DNA of 64,000 nucleotides from an uncultured Lachnospiraceae bacterium (GCA_900551235.1 URUU01000006.1:5708-69707), one strand, 5' to 3'; shown: positions 27,262 to 35,782, numbered from the stretch's first letter. Made by a program: numbers and translations. The notes: generated by a model from the letters alone, not told the origin.

Positions 27262-27975
27262 TTATTCAGGTGCGATCTCAAGTGCCAGTTCCATCATATC
27301 ATGAAAACTCTTTTCACGTTCTGTGGAATTTGTTGCTTCTCCCGTAACAATGCTGTCCGAGATCGTACAGATCGCAAGAGCCTGTTTTCCTGTTCTCGCC
27401 GCATTCATATACAATGCTGCCGCTTCCATTTCCACGGCCAGCACGCCCATTTTCCTCCAGTTCACATCCAGGTTGGAATCGCTGTAAAAAGTATCTGAAG
27501 AAAGCAGATTTCCGACCATATAATGCAGTCCTTCTCTTTTTTCTGCCGCTTCCACTGCTTTTCTCAAAAGTGAAAAAGATGCAGTCGGGGCAAAGCTTCC
27601 CGGAAGCTGATACTGTGCCGCAAAATTCGAATTTGTGCAGGCACCGATAGCAAAAACCAGATCACGCAGATGCAGATCTTCCCGCAGTGCACCCGCCGTA
27701 CCGATACGGATAATATTTTCCACATCATAACCGTTGAACAGTTCATAAGAATAAATGCCCATCGAAGGCATTCCCATGCCGCTCGCCATCACAGAAACCC
27801 TCTTGCCCTTATAAGTTCCCGTATAACCTGACATCTGGCGCACCGAGTTGACCAGGACTGCATCTTCCAGATAATGTTCCGCTATAAATTTCGCCCTCAG
27901 CGGATCACCCGGCATCAGTACTGTTTTTGCAAAATCCCCCTTTTTTGCTTCTATATGAGGTGTCGGAATATTCAT
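27262..27975 (-). CDS. deoD: Purine-nucleoside phosphorylase, DeoD type
   Basis: Phosphorolysis of purine nucleosides to base and ribose-1-phosphate. The 237 residues match the hexameric DeoD class. MPGDPLRAKFIAE binds phosphate, GTAGAL and MEAAALY (ribose pocket Glu) are conserved, and SDSIVTGEATN holds the catalytic Asp. It is the first gene of an operon with cdd, ppaC and a flavin reductase. I did not find a clear promoter in the roughly 90 bases upstream. Confidence 0.95.
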   Translation of the reverse strand: MNIPTPHIEAKKGDFAKTVLMPGDPLRAKFIAEHYLEDAVLVNSVRQMSGYTGTYKGKRVSVMASGMGMPSMGIYSYELFNGYDVENIIRIGTAGALREDLHLRDLVFAIGACTNSNFAAQYQLPGSFAPTASFSLLRKAVEAAEKREGLHYMVGNLLSSDTFYSDSNLDVNWRKMGVLAVEMEAAALYMNAARTGKQALAICTISDSIVTGEATNSTEREKSFHDMMELALEIAPE

Positions 27976-28067
27976 AAGTCCATCCTTTCCGCAGACGCCC
28001 GTCTGCTGCCTTTTTTGTTATTTTAGCATTTTTGGGTGTCATGGTCAAAAGTTATTTCCCCGGCCGC

Positions 28068-28096
28068 TTTACAAATTCATCGCAAAAAGGTATATT
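28068..28096 (+). promoter_or_regulatory. Promoter of the S1-domain gene
   Basis: TTTACA and TATATT with a 17-base spacer. The transcript leader then includes the left copy of the palindromic repeat before the ribosome binding site AGGAGGT. Confidence 0.7.
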
Positions 28097-28153
28097 TTAG
28101 ATGCTAGGGTCAAAAACCTGAAACACACGATGCCGACCGAAGCGAAGTACAGA

Positions 28154-28197
28154 AGAATTATGAGAGTACGAAGTACGGAACAATTCGTATGGCATCT
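28154..28197. repeat. Dispersed palindromic repeat, left copy flanking the S1 gene
   Basis: Reverse complement of the copy at 29185-29228: 36 bases (28162-28197) match perfectly, and 43 of 44 overall. It also has an outer GATGCC/GGCATC pairing when extended left to about 28130, so it can fold on itself. Confidence 0.8.
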
Positions 28198-28235
28198 TCT
28201 TGCCCTGATACCCAAAGACCAACAGGAGGTAAAAA

Positions 28236-29171
28236 ATGTCAGAAGAATTAAAAACACTGGAAGAACCGGCAGAATCTATGACTGACTATGCCGAAGAACT
28301 GGAAGCATCTTTCAAACAGATCCATGAAGGTGATATCCTCACCGGAACGGTAATCAGCGTTTCCGAATCTGAGATCACACTGGATCTGAAATATTACACC
28401 GACGGTATCATCCGCCTGGAGGATTTCACAAGTGATCCGAATTTTAATCTGAAAGAGGACGTACATACAGGTGATGAAATCTCCGCAACTGTGATCCGCA
28501 GAGATGACGGAGAAGGACACATTCTGCTCTCCTCCAAAGAAGCAAATGATATTCTTGCATGGGACAAATTCAAAAAATATATGGAAGAAGGCACCAACCT
28601 GACCGTTAAAGTCGGCGGCATTGTAAAATCCGGTGCAATTGCATATCTGGACGGCATCCGCGGTTTCATCCCGGCATCCAAACTTTCCCTGAACTATGTA
28701 GAAGAAGATGAACTGAACGACTGGCTCGGCAAAGAACTGGAAGTCCGTGTCATCAATGCTGACGCAGAAGAAAAACGTCTCGTACTTTCCGCAAGAGAAA
28801 TCCTGCGTGAAAAAGCAGATGAAGAACGCAAGGCAAAAGTTTCCAACGTTCAGGTCGGACTGGTTACTGAAGGAACCGTGGAAACCATCAAACCTTACGG
28901 TGCATTTATCAACCTTGGAAACGGTCTGTCCGGTCTGCTGCATGTTTCTCAGATCTGCGAAAAACGTATCAAAACACCGGCCGCTGTTCTGTCCGAAGGT
29001 GATACGGTAAAAGTAAAGATTACTGCGATCAAAGACGGAAAACTGAGTCTGAGCATGAAAGCCCTGAACGATGTAGCCGCAGAGGAAGTAGAAGAAGAAG
29101 CTTTCGAACTTCCGGAAACAGAAGCTGCTACTACAAGCCTCGGCTCTCTGTTCAAAAACATCAAGCTTTAA
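28236..29171 (+). CDS. rpsA: S1 RNA-binding domain protein (ribosomal protein S1-like)
   Basis: A 311-residue cytoplasmic protein with three S1 domains (about 31-100, 117-187 and 204-273). The first and third have the standard GDILTGTVISV and GTVETIKPYGAFINL patterns, the latter with GLLHVSQI. Firmicute S1 proteins have three or four domains, shorter than the six of E. coli. They help mRNA bind the ribosome or regulate RNA stability. The start is clear (AGGAGGTAAAAA). The gene is flanked on both sides by copies of a palindromic repeat in inverted orientation. The C-terminal tail is acidic. It could also be a general-stress S1 paralogue. Confidence 0.88.
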   Translation: MSEELKTLEEPAESMTDYAEELEASFKQIHEGDILTGTVISVSESEITLDLKYYTDGIIRLEDFTSDPNFNLKEDVHTGDEISATVIRRDDGEGHILLSSKEANDILAWDKFKKYMEEGTNLTVKVGGIVKSGAIAYLDGIRGFIPASKLSLNYVEEDELNDWLGKELEVRVINADAEEKRLVLSAREILREKADEERKAKVSNVQVGLVTEGTVETIKPYGAFINLGNGLSGLLHVSQICEKRIKTPAAVLSEGDTVKVKITAIKDGKLSLSMKALNDVAAEEVEEEAFELPETEAATTSLGSLFKNIKL

Positions 29172-29184
29172 CTTTAAGATCAAA

Positions 29185-29228
29185 AGATGCCATACGAATT
29201 GTTCCGTACTTCGTACTCTCACAATTCT
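29185..29228. repeat. Dispersed palindromic repeat, right copy flanking the S1 gene
   Basis: Begins AGATGCCATACGAATTGTTC. It is the inverted partner of the left copy and starts 14 bases after the S1 stop codon. Further copies are near 6753 and 54917. Confidence 0.8.
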
Positions 29229-29257
29229 ACCCTGCATCATACATTAGTACATTCCAA

Positions 29258-29294
29258 CAAAAAACAGGTCTGTTCAAGACCTGTTTTTGTTATT
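29258..29294. terminator. Terminator after the S1-domain gene
   Basis: ACAGGTC and GACCTGT arms with A's before and TTTTTGTT after. It works on plus for the S1 gene, and the A-rich side would also end minus transcripts. Confidence 0.85.
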
Positions 29295-29357
29295 TTCACA
29301 CACTTTTCACAGAGCGTTCACATTCTATTCATACCTCATTGTTACTATAAAGGCAGT

Positions 29358-29408
29358 TCAAAAGCAATGCTTTTGATATACTTTCCACAAAGCAATAAAT
29401 TTTTTCAT
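29358..29408 (-). other. Possible 16-codon peptide with a strong ribosome binding site
   Basis: MKKFIALWKVYQKHCF, preceded by GGAGGCTATT at ideal spacing, between the cobalamin adenosyltransferase stop and the terminator. The same GGAGGCTATTATG start context occurs at ppaC. It may be a small peptide or the decayed end of a lost gene. The rest of the 29229-29479 gap holds only the terminator and short hairpins. Confidence 0.25.
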
Positions 29409-29479
29409 AATAGCCTCCGATGTACCAGACGTCGGGGGCACTCCTCATTTATGAAGCTGTCAGGGGCGAAAGCCCTTTT

Positions 29480-30016
29480 CTATTTTTCAATCCCCATTCT
29501 GGATGCCTGCCCTTCATCAAACGGATGCTTGATCTTTTTGATCTGTGACACATAATCTGCCGCTGCGAGCATCTCTTCGCCTGGTGTATTTCCGGTCAGG
29601 ATCACTTCCAGCTTGTCCGGTTTCTTTTTCAGGAAGTCAAGTACCAGATTTTCATCCAGCAGCCCTGCACTGATCGTATAGATCGTCTCGTCCAGAAAAA
29701 GAACATCGAAGTCTTCCTCCACCGCTTTCTTCGTCACCTTCTCAAACTGACTGTTATAGAAAGCAAGTCGCTCTTTCTTTTCCTGTTCCGTCATCTGAAA
29801 GCTGAATTTTTCCTGCTCCAGCCCGTTCACGATCGTAATATTCTCTATTTTTTCCAGAATGTTTCGTTCACTCGTCTTGTTGTTTTTCATAAACTGATAG
29901 ATCAGGACGCGGTAACCATAACCGGCTGCCCGCACACAGAGTCCCATTCCTGTTGTTGTCTTTCCTTTTCCATCCCCGAAATAAATATGGACAAGCCCTG
30001 TTCCTTTTCGATTCAT
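29480..30016 (-). CDS. cobO: Cob(I)yrinic acid a,c-diamide adenosyltransferase (CobA/CobO type)
   Basis: Transfers adenosyl from ATP to cobalt(I) corrinoids, giving adenosylcobalamin precursors. It has 178 residues, the family's usual size. The P-loop is GDGKGKTTTG (residues 14-23). The Asp in DVLFLDETIY and the later VILTGNTPGEEMLAAADYV are conserved family blocks. The start is ATG with GGAGGTAAAAAGAAATT. No other corrin genes or cobalamin riboswitch are nearby, so it probably acts in salvage for B12-dependent enzymes encoded elsewhere. Confidence 0.92.
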   Translation of the reverse strand: MNRKGTGLVHIYFGDGKGKTTTGMGLCVRAAGYGYRVLIYQFMKNNKTSERNILEKIENITIVNGLEQEKFSFQMTEQEKKERLAFYNSQFEKVTKKAVEEDFDVLFLDETIYTISAGLLDENLVLDFLKKKPDKLEVILTGNTPGEEMLAAADYVSQIKKIKHPFDEGQASRMGIEK

Positions 30017-30136
30017 AATTTCTTTTTACCTCCTGCATATTTGATCAAGCCGAACTTATCATGGAATCTGACACACGATTCTGGCAGCTTTGCTGACATT
30101 CACCTGACAGAATCACTCTGCAGGAGGCATAAGCTT

Positions 30137-31192
30137 CTACAGATCCAGTTTCATATCGCCATCTTTGATCCAGCCTTTTTTTCTCATAAATTCAGACACC
30201 GCCAGTGTGATCACCGCCGGCAGTACAATCTGAAATACAACAATGATGATCATTGTCAGGGTGCTGCCGATTTCCGGTGCCATCGTCTGATAGGTCATGA
30301 TCTGTCCGACAAATCCTGCTGTTCCCATACCAGAACCGGTAGCATTGCTTGTCATCCTGACCAGCATTGTGCTGACCGGGCCCAAAACGGCACTGGAAAC
30401 GATCGCCGGAATCCATATGATTGGTTTTCTTACAATATTCGGCACCTGAAGCATGGATGTTCCCACACCCTGTGCCAGAAGACCGGCAACTTTATTTTCA
30501 CGATAGCTTGCTACTGCAAATCCTACCATGTTGCAGCAGCAGCCGATTGTTGCCGCGCCGGCTGCAAGTCCGGAAAGATTTAAAATAATACCAAGTGCCG
30601 CAGAACTGATCGGCAGCGTCAGGATCATTCCCATCAGCACGGAAACCACAATTCCCATGACAAATGGCTGCTGCTCCGTTCCCCAGTTGATGATCGTACC
30701 AAGCCCCGTCATAAATCGGGAAATCGGCGGGCCTACGATCAGACCGACAGCACATCCGGTTATGATCGTCACGATCGGTGTTACCAGAATATCCACTTTT
30801 GTCTTACCGGAAACCAGATGTCCCAGTTCAATCCCTGCAAATGCCGCTACAAATGCGCCGAGCGGTTCTCCCGGTCCAGCCAGGACAACGCTTCCATCGA
30901 CCAGAAGCGAACCTGCCAGGATCTTGCCTGCAAATCCCCCTGTCATACCGGCTGCTGCCGCTGACAGCACGACCAGAGGACTTTCTTTGTAGCGATGCGC
31001 CACACCGACACCAATGCCGGCACCTGTCATAGCTGCTGCCATTTTACCCATGACAAAAAGCATCTCCCCGATATTTCCGCCGATCAGGTTCCCAATCTGT
31101 TGAATTATTGTACCAACAATCAATGTAGAAAACAAGCCTAAAGCCATACCGCTCAATCCATCAATGAAGATGTGATTCAGTAATTTTTTCAT
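30137..31192 (-). CDS. PTS_EIIC_2-type membrane permease (stand-alone IIC)
   Basis: A 351-residue polytopic membrane protein, about 8-10 hydrophobic segments rich in Gly/Ala. GGIGE-type loops and segments such as GMALGLFSTLIVGTIIQQIG and PISSAALGIILNLSGLAAGAATIG match the PTS EIIC-like family annotated as sugar transporter subunit IIC. No IIA or IIB partner lies next to it, so either they are elsewhere or the protein transports something by another route. The promoter upstream is good and an AAAAGGAG site precedes the ATG. It is divergent from the serine hydrolase gene. Confidence 0.82.
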   Translation of the reverse strand: MKKLLNHIFIDGLSGMALGLFSTLIVGTIIQQIGNLIGGNIGEMLFVMGKMAAAMTGAGIGVGVAHRYKESPLVVLSAAAAGMTGGFAGKILAGSLLVDGSVVLAGPGEPLGAFVAAFAGIELGHLVSGKTKVDILVTPIVTIITGCAVGLIVGPPISRFMTGLGTIINWGTEQQPFVMGIVVSVLMGMILTLPISSAALGIILNLSGLAAGAATIGCCCNMVGFAVASYRENKVAGLLAQGVGTSMLQVPNIVRKPIIWIPAIVSSAVLGPVSTMLVRMTSNATGSGMGTAGFVGQIMTYQTMAPEIGSTLTMIIIVVFQIVLPAVITLAVSEFMRKKGWIKDGDMKLDL

Positions 31193-31250
31193 TTTCTGCT
31201 TTCTCCTTTTTCTTTTTACGTTGTCATTTCATGTGTCTTGTCACCTCAAA

Positions 31251-31279
31251 AAGGTAGCATATTTTCCAGCTTTTATCAA
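31251..31279 (-). promoter_or_regulatory. Promoter of the IIC-like permease
   Basis: TTGATA and TACCTT on minus with a 17-base spacer, 59 bases before the start codon. Confidence 0.6.
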
Positions 31280-31300
31280 GAATAATTTCCATCACAGCTC

Positions 31301-31329
31301 TTTACAGAAAATGCAGTTTATTGTATTAT
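31301..31329 (+). promoter_or_regulatory. Promoter of the serine hydrolase gene
   Basis: TTTACA and TATTAT with a 17-base spacer, divergent from the IIC promoter and 50 bases before the start codon. Confidence 0.7.
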
Positions 31330-31378
31330 GCTGATAGCAAACACCCAAACTGATATTTTTCAGGAGAAAGGATATATT

Positions 31379-32653
31379 ATGAACTGTAAAAAACTGAAAA
31401 AGTCTTTTACCGCTGTTTTCCTGTCCGGCTGTCTCCTTTTGCAGAATTTTCCGGTTCTGGCTGCTTCCGTTGCTTCCGACTGGCTGAAGGAATCTCCCTT
31501 TATAAAAAAATCGGACCTGATTTTTTCCTCAGAACCTCAGACCGAAGAAGCCAAAGAAACCCTGGCCTCCTTTTCACAGGAAACAGAGGATACGGCTGAA
31601 ACCGAATATGCAGTTGAAGCATCTTCTTCCCATGTATCAGGCTTTTTGATTGCGGGAAGTATTTCTGATAAATTTTCACAGATGTTACAGGAAGCTTCTC
31701 CTGCTTCTGTTTATACAACAGGTTCCGTCAGTCAGGACATTTCCTGGAAACAGTTAAAATCAGAGCTGACCAGCCGCATCAACAGCTATTCTTCCAAATG
31801 GTCACTTTATCTGAAAGATCTTTCCACCGGAAATGTCATCAGCATCAACGAACGTGCACAGGAATCTGCCAGCCTGATCAAGCTTTACGTCATGGGGGCA
31901 GTGATGCAGGAAATCCAGAACGGCAATCTGGAAATGAACGACACGATTTCTCAGCTTTTAGACAAAATGATCACCATCAGTGATAATGAAGCCACAAATG
32001 AACTGGTTCGTTATCTGGACAGTGATCATGAGCATAAAAAAGGGATGCAGAAAGTTAACGACTTTATACGCACACAGGGTTTTGAATACACACAGGAATA
32101 TAACGGTCTGGAGGACACCAGTCTGTGGTATTCGATCGAAACCAAGAACTCCACTTCCGCCAAGGACTGCGGCCGCCTTCTGGAACGGATCTATCGCGGT
32201 GAATTTGTATCGCATCTTGCTTCCCATCAGATGGAAGAGCTTCTCCTGAAACAGGAGGTCACCTACAAAATACCATCCTCGATACCATCGGAGTCCCGCG
32301 TTGCCAATAAAACAGGGGAAACCTCAGACTGTGAAAATGATGCCGCGATTATTTATACACCAAAAGGCGATTATATTCTCTGCATCATGTCCTGCGATCT
32401 TTCCAGCAAAAGTTCTGCTGTTTCTTATCTGCAGGAAATGTCCTCTCTGATCTACCGCTATTTTATGGACCGGGATGAATCAAAAATTGAGTATCAGATT
32501 GATGCTTCCGCGACCGAAAGAACTGCCGGATCAGAGACAGAACCGGAAGCAGAAACCGAAACAACTGCAGAAACCGAAACAGCTGCAGAAACTGAAACAA
32601 TATCCGAAACGGAGGTTTTGAAAAATCATGCGAATCTGGGGAAAAATTTTTAA
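31379..32653 (+). CDS. Secreted class A beta-lactamase-fold serine hydrolase
   Basis: About 424 residues with a signal peptide (about 1-31). The penicillin-binding fold motifs are complete: S-x-x-K in SASLIKLYV, S-D-N in TISDNEATNEL and K-T-G in VANKTGETSD. That set, together with the secretion signal, fits class A beta-lactamase-like enzymes, which in gut Clostridia are often cell-wall D,D-peptidase-like proteins rather than resistance enzymes. The tail has repeats of T-E-T-E and A-E-T-E-T units. Start: AGGAGAAAGG upstream of the ATG of MNCKKLKKSF; an earlier in-frame ATG overlaps the promoter. It overlaps the next gene by 26 bases. Confidence 0.85.
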   Translation: MNCKKLKKSFTAVFLSGCLLLQNFPVLAASVASDWLKESPFIKKSDLIFSSEPQTEEAKETLASFSQETEDTAETEYAVEASSSHVSGFLIAGSISDKFSQMLQEASPASVYTTGSVSQDISWKQLKSELTSRINSYSSKWSLYLKDLSTGNVISINERAQESASLIKLYVMGAVMQEIQNGNLEMNDTISQLLDKMITISDNEATNELVRYLDSDHEHKKGMQKVNDFIRTQGFEYTQEYNGLEDTSLWYSIETKNSTSAKDCGRLLERIYRGEFVSHLASHQMEELLLKQEVTYKIPSSIPSESRVANKTGETSDCENDAAIIYTPKGDYILCIMSCDLSSKSSAVSYLQEMSSLIYRYFMDRDESKIEYQIDASATERTAGSETEPEAETETTAETETAAETETISETEVLKNHANLGKNF

Positions 32654-32891
32654 AGATAATCATATGCTGCGTGACACGGTCATAGAAGATGAACGGAACG
32701 ATACACGCACGCACAAAATCTTTGCTGCTCTGGACGAGATCTGTTATGAGTTTGATCTCGGAAAACCGATCTGGCTTGATGCTACTGTTCAGGAATTTAA
32801 ACGCCACAGCAAAGCTCGCTTTTATCAGGATAATTTTATTGAAGAAATCCCCTTCGATTATCTGGAACTTCATGTAATCGAAGAGGATTAG
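32628..32891 (+). CDS. Small conserved hypothetical protein
   Basis: 87 residues: an acidic/basic soluble protein beginning MRIWGKIFKDNHML, with ALDEICYEFDLGKPIWLDAT and an aromatic C-terminal part (FDYLELHVIEED). GGAGG lies about 12 bases upstream, inside the end of the serine hydrolase gene, so the two are translationally coupled. I recognise it as a recurrent Lachnospiraceae short protein of unknown function, but cannot name a domain. Confidence 0.75.
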   Translation: MRIWGKIFKDNHMLRDTVIEDERNDTRTHKIFAALDEICYEFDLGKPIWLDATVQEFKRHSKARFYQDNFIEEIPFDYLELHVIEED

Positions 32892-32897
32892 TCACAG

Positions 32898-32931
32898 CCT
32901 GTGATATTATGTATATCACAGGATTTTTTTT
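32898..32931. terminator. Intrinsic terminator
   Basis: CCTGTGATAT and ATATCACAGG arms followed by TTTTTTTT on plus. It ends the serine hydrolase unit and lies at the 3' end of the convergent dehydrogenase gene. Confidence 0.85.
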
Positions 32932-33845
32932 ATATTTTCATATACACCATCCAGCAATCGTTCACGCGTCTCTTTCGGCGCCCACGCAATATGCGGTGTA
33001 ATGATCAGTTTTCCACTGTCCGAAATCCTGCGCAGGGGATTATCGGTCCTCATCGGCTCTTTTGCCAGCACATCCAGTGCCGCTGCTGCGATCTTATTCT
33101 CTTCCAGTGCCCAGGCAAGCGCTTCCTCATCTACCATCGCCCCTCTTGCAGCATTAATAAAAATTGCAGAACGTTTCATCTGTTCAAATGCTTCTTTATT
33201 GAACAGTTTTCTTGTTGCATCATTCAGAGGTGCATGGACGGATAAAAAATCCGAACGCTTCAGCAATTCTTCAAAACTTACCTGCTCATACGGCTGTTCT
33301 GTATTTTTTCCGGAAGTGGAATAATAGATCACTTTACAGCCAAATTCCTGTGCGTGCTGTGCCACACGTTTCCCGATCGCACCCATTCCGACAATACCCC
33401 AGGTTTTTCCCATAAGTTCGGAAAATTTCTGTTCGAAATGTGAAAACTGAACGGAGGTGCAGTATGCACCTGACTTTACATACTGGTCATAATATGCCAG
33501 TTTATGAAGAACATAGAACATCAGTGCAAATGTATGCTGTGCTACGGCCTCGGTCGAATAACCGGCAACGTTCGCTGACAGGATGCCCCTGCTGTCTGTA
33601 TATGCACGGTCAATATTATCCATTCCTGTAGCCGTTACAGCTACCAGCTTCAGATGCGAAGCACCTGCCAGCGTTGCTTCATTCATCGGAATTTTATTGA
33701 TAACAACTACATCTGCATCTCTGACACGTTCCGGCACCAGCTCTGTCGGAGTATCTTCGTACTTCGTTACATGCCCCAGTTCATCGAAACGGCTCAGATC
33801 CATGTCTTCTCCAAGCGAGATCGTCTCTAAAAATACAATTTCCAT
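32916..33845 (-). CDS. D-2-hydroxyacid dehydrogenase (NAD-dependent)
   Basis: A 309-residue enzyme of the glycerate/lactate/phosphoglycerate dehydrogenase family, reducing a 2-oxoacid with NADH. The nucleotide fold has WGIVGMGAIGKRVAQHAQEFG. Catalytic residues expected from the family are Arg in FINAARGAMVDEEAL, Glu in ALDVLAKEP, and His in LIITPHIAWAP. The exact substrate is not clear; hydroxypyruvate or a branched 2-oxoacid are candidates. The stop codon lies inside the terminator shared with the convergent operon. Confidence 0.88.
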   Translation of the reverse strand: MEIVFLETISLGEDMDLSRFDELGHVTKYEDTPTELVPERVRDADVVVINKIPMNEATLAGASHLKLVAVTATGMDNIDRAYTDSRGILSANVAGYSTEAVAQHTFALMFYVLHKLAYYDQYVKSGAYCTSVQFSHFEQKFSELMGKTWGIVGMGAIGKRVAQHAQEFGCKVIYYSTSGKNTEQPYEQVSFEELLKRSDFLSVHAPLNDATRKLFNKEAFEQMKRSAIFINAARGAMVDEEALAWALEENKIAAAALDVLAKEPMRTDNPLRRISDSGKLIITPHIAWAPKETRERLLDGVYENIKKIL

Positions 33846-33876
33846 AACCGTATTCCTCTCTTTCGTAGTGTTCTTT

Positions 33877-34758
33877 TTATGACAGAAGCTCTTTAAGGAC
33901 TTCCCGTATCACACGTTCCTGTTCATCTGAATCCATCTGCCGCAATATCCGTGTACTCTGTTCTTTGGGCATGTCCACGGCAGCCGCCGTCTCTTTTATG
34001 CCCTCATGGATCATTCCCAGATTTTCTTTCAGATCCTGCCTCTCCTTCTGGCTTTGTATTTCTTTGCCATTTTTTCCGCTCTTCTTTTTTCGTCCGGGCA
34101 TGGAAACCATCTTACCGTTGCTGCTTCGTTCTATAGATGCGGCTGCTTCTGAAGCTGCGCTCTGCGTTACAGCGTCTTCTTTGTTTCCAAAGGCAACCTG
34201 TGTCTTTGCCATCGGTGCAGAAGGCTGGTACGCACTTCCGGATGCACGAAGTGTAAGCGCATTATCCAGATCATCCTGCAACAGAATTTCCAGAGACTGT
34301 CTGGCAAATCCTGTATCCAGAAGTCCATAAACAGCCAGCAGCAAACCTTCTGTCACCAACGTTCCCATCAAATATGTCTGACGCATGCCTCCCGCTGCCT
34401 GTGGCTGGCTTATATACCATCCCATAACGCCTGATGCACCGCATAGAACCGCCGCTATTCCTGCCATACGTTTCCATCCATGCAGAGAATTTCCCAGGAA
34501 ACGATACTCCAGCAGATTTTTTCGGATAAAAGCTCCTGTATTGAACGGATTCACTGCATTTTGTTTCATCCTGCAAATGCTCTGATAACGTTGGCGAAGC
34601 TGCTTCATGAATTTTCCTTTCGGCATCCCCTGCCGTCTGACATCCCGCAGTAAAGTGCCATACATTACACGCAGCACTATCTGGCTGACCGCTCCCCAGA
34701 CACAGATGACCGTCATCGCATAAAATAAAATCGTTTGCCGACTAAAAAACTGTAACAT
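33877..34758 (-). CDS. Membrane protein of unknown function, Spo0A-type promoter
   Basis: About 293 residues. Three or so membrane helices lie in the first half (about 8-30, 90-110 and 125-145). A cytoplasmic, charged C-terminal region follows, with a basic stretch RKKKSGKNGKEI and a coiled-coil-like end (EQERVIREVLKELLS). I do not recognise the family. The start is the ATG of MLQFFSRQT with a GGGGG site. It has a promoter with TATAAT and a TTTGTCGAA box 9 bases upstream of its -35, the same arrangement as at the orphan kinase near 43.1 kb, so it may belong to the sporulation or stationary-phase regulon. Confidence 0.6.
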   Translation of the reverse strand: MLQFFSRQTILFYAMTVICVWGAVSQIVLRVMYGTLLRDVRRQGMPKGKFMKQLRQRYQSICRMKQNAVNPFNTGAFIRKNLLEYRFLGNSLHGWKRMAGIAAVLCGASGVMGWYISQPQAAGGMRQTYLMGTLVTEGLLLAVYGLLDTGFARQSLEILLQDDLDNALTLRASGSAYQPSAPMAKTQVAFGNKEDAVTQSAASEAAASIERSSNGKMVSMPGRKKKSGKNGKEIQSQKERQDLKENLGMIHEGIKETAAAVDMPKEQSTRILRQMDSDEQERVIREVLKELLS

Positions 34759-34842
34759 GGATAATCCCCCTTCTGATCCTGCTTTGTTTTCACGTTTCGC
34801 TGCTGCAGCAATCACATTCTCCGGACGAATGTTGCAGGCATC

Positions 34843-34889
34843 ATTATAGCCTCACCTTTTGCATTTGAAAAGCAGAATCGTTCGACAAA
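34843..34889 (-). promoter_or_regulatory. Promoter with one Spo0A-like box
   Basis: Minus strand: TTTGTCGAA (34881-34889), 9 bases, TTTTCA (-35, 34866-34871), 17 bases, TATAAT (34843-34848). The box also lies in the loop of an AGCAGAAT/ATTCTGCT inverted repeat. Weak -35 plus activator box is the usual form of Spo0A-activated promoters. Confidence 0.6.
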
Positions 34890-34956
34890 TTCTGCTCTGC
34901 GGATGCGAAAATCGGGGGATTTTTTTATGAAGTTCTTCAGTTTCTGCTTCCTTTTT

Positions 34957-35670
34957 CTAGTTTTCGCAGGATGCCAGAGCCTTCATCATTCCACGCACCA
35001 GTCTGACGCTGTGCAGAACTGCCTGCTTCTCAAAAGCCGGATAATCCATGGAAGCACTGTCATCTGCCTTATCAGAAATCGCACGCAGTACCACAAATGG
35101 AACCTGATTTAAATATGCCGTCTGCGCAATGGCTGCACCTTCCATTTCCGTACAGTAACCTGCGAAAAGAGTCGAAATCTTTTCTTTTGTTTCTTTGTCT
35201 GCAACAAACTGATCTCCGCTTACAACTCTTCCATGAAATACCTGAATCTCCGGATTAACCTCTTTACATACTTTCTCAGCCAGTTCTGCCAGCTCCTGAT
35301 CTGCCCCAAAAGAGAAAACATCCATCTGCGGAATCTGTCCTTTTGGATATCCAAAGCTTACCGCATCCATATCATGATGTACCAGATCACTGGAAATAAC
35401 CAGATCTCCGATATTGATCTCTGCCTTCAGAGAGCCTGCAATTCCTGTGTTAATGACAGCATTTACATCAAACACATCCACCAGGATCTGTGCGCAGACT
35501 GCAGCATTGACTTTTCCGACACCACTGCGTACGACAACCACTCTCTGACCTTCAAGAATACCTTCACAAAATTCCATACCGGCTTTTTTTACCAGACGTT
35601 CGGCCTGCATCTGCTCTTTCAGTTCCTGAACCTCAACTTCCATTGCTCCTATAATCCCTATTGTACCCAT
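34957..35670 (-). CDS. mtnN: 5'-methylthioadenosine/S-adenosylhomocysteine nucleosidase
   Basis: Hydrolyses MTA and SAH to adenine plus the thioribose or ribosylhomocysteine, recycling the by-products of methylation and polyamine synthesis. About 237 residues. IGIIGAMEVEVQELK with the conserved Glu, VNAVINTGIAGSL, AYLNQVPFVVLRAISDKAD with the catalytic Asp and the ribose-binding MEGAAIAQ are all present. AAGGAG precedes the ATG of MGTIGIIGAME. A consensus-like promoter (TTGACA) lies upstream. It is divergent from the TSCPD gene. Confidence 0.93.
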   Translation of the reverse strand: MGTIGIIGAMEVEVQELKEQMQAERLVKKAGMEFCEGILEGQRVVVVRSGVGKVNAAVCAQILVDVFDVNAVINTGIAGSLKAEINIGDLVISSDLVHHDMDAVSFGYPKGQIPQMDVFSFGADQELAELAEKVCKEVNPEIQVFHGRVVSGDQFVADKETKEKISTLFAGYCTEMEGAAIAQTAYLNQVPFVVLRAISDKADDSASMDYPAFEKQAVLHSVRLVRGMMKALASCEN

Positions 35671-35733
35671 TGCCTGTCTCCTTCTATTATAATTCAAGAA
35701 TGTCTTTCATACTGTTTCTGTTTAACACTTCTA

Positions 35734-35762
35734 TTTTTACCGTAAAAACGCAGACCTGTCAA
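35734..35762 (-). promoter_or_regulatory. Promoter of mtnN
   Basis: TTGACA and TAAAAA on minus with a 17-base spacer. Confidence 0.5.
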
Positions 35763-35782
35763 AGGGATTTTTTCTCACGCAC

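Noticed and set aside
28248..29240. A 330-codon minus frame opposite the S1 gene
   Set aside because: Rich in Phe and Cys as expected from the reverse of S1 codons; the S1 domains on plus are clear.
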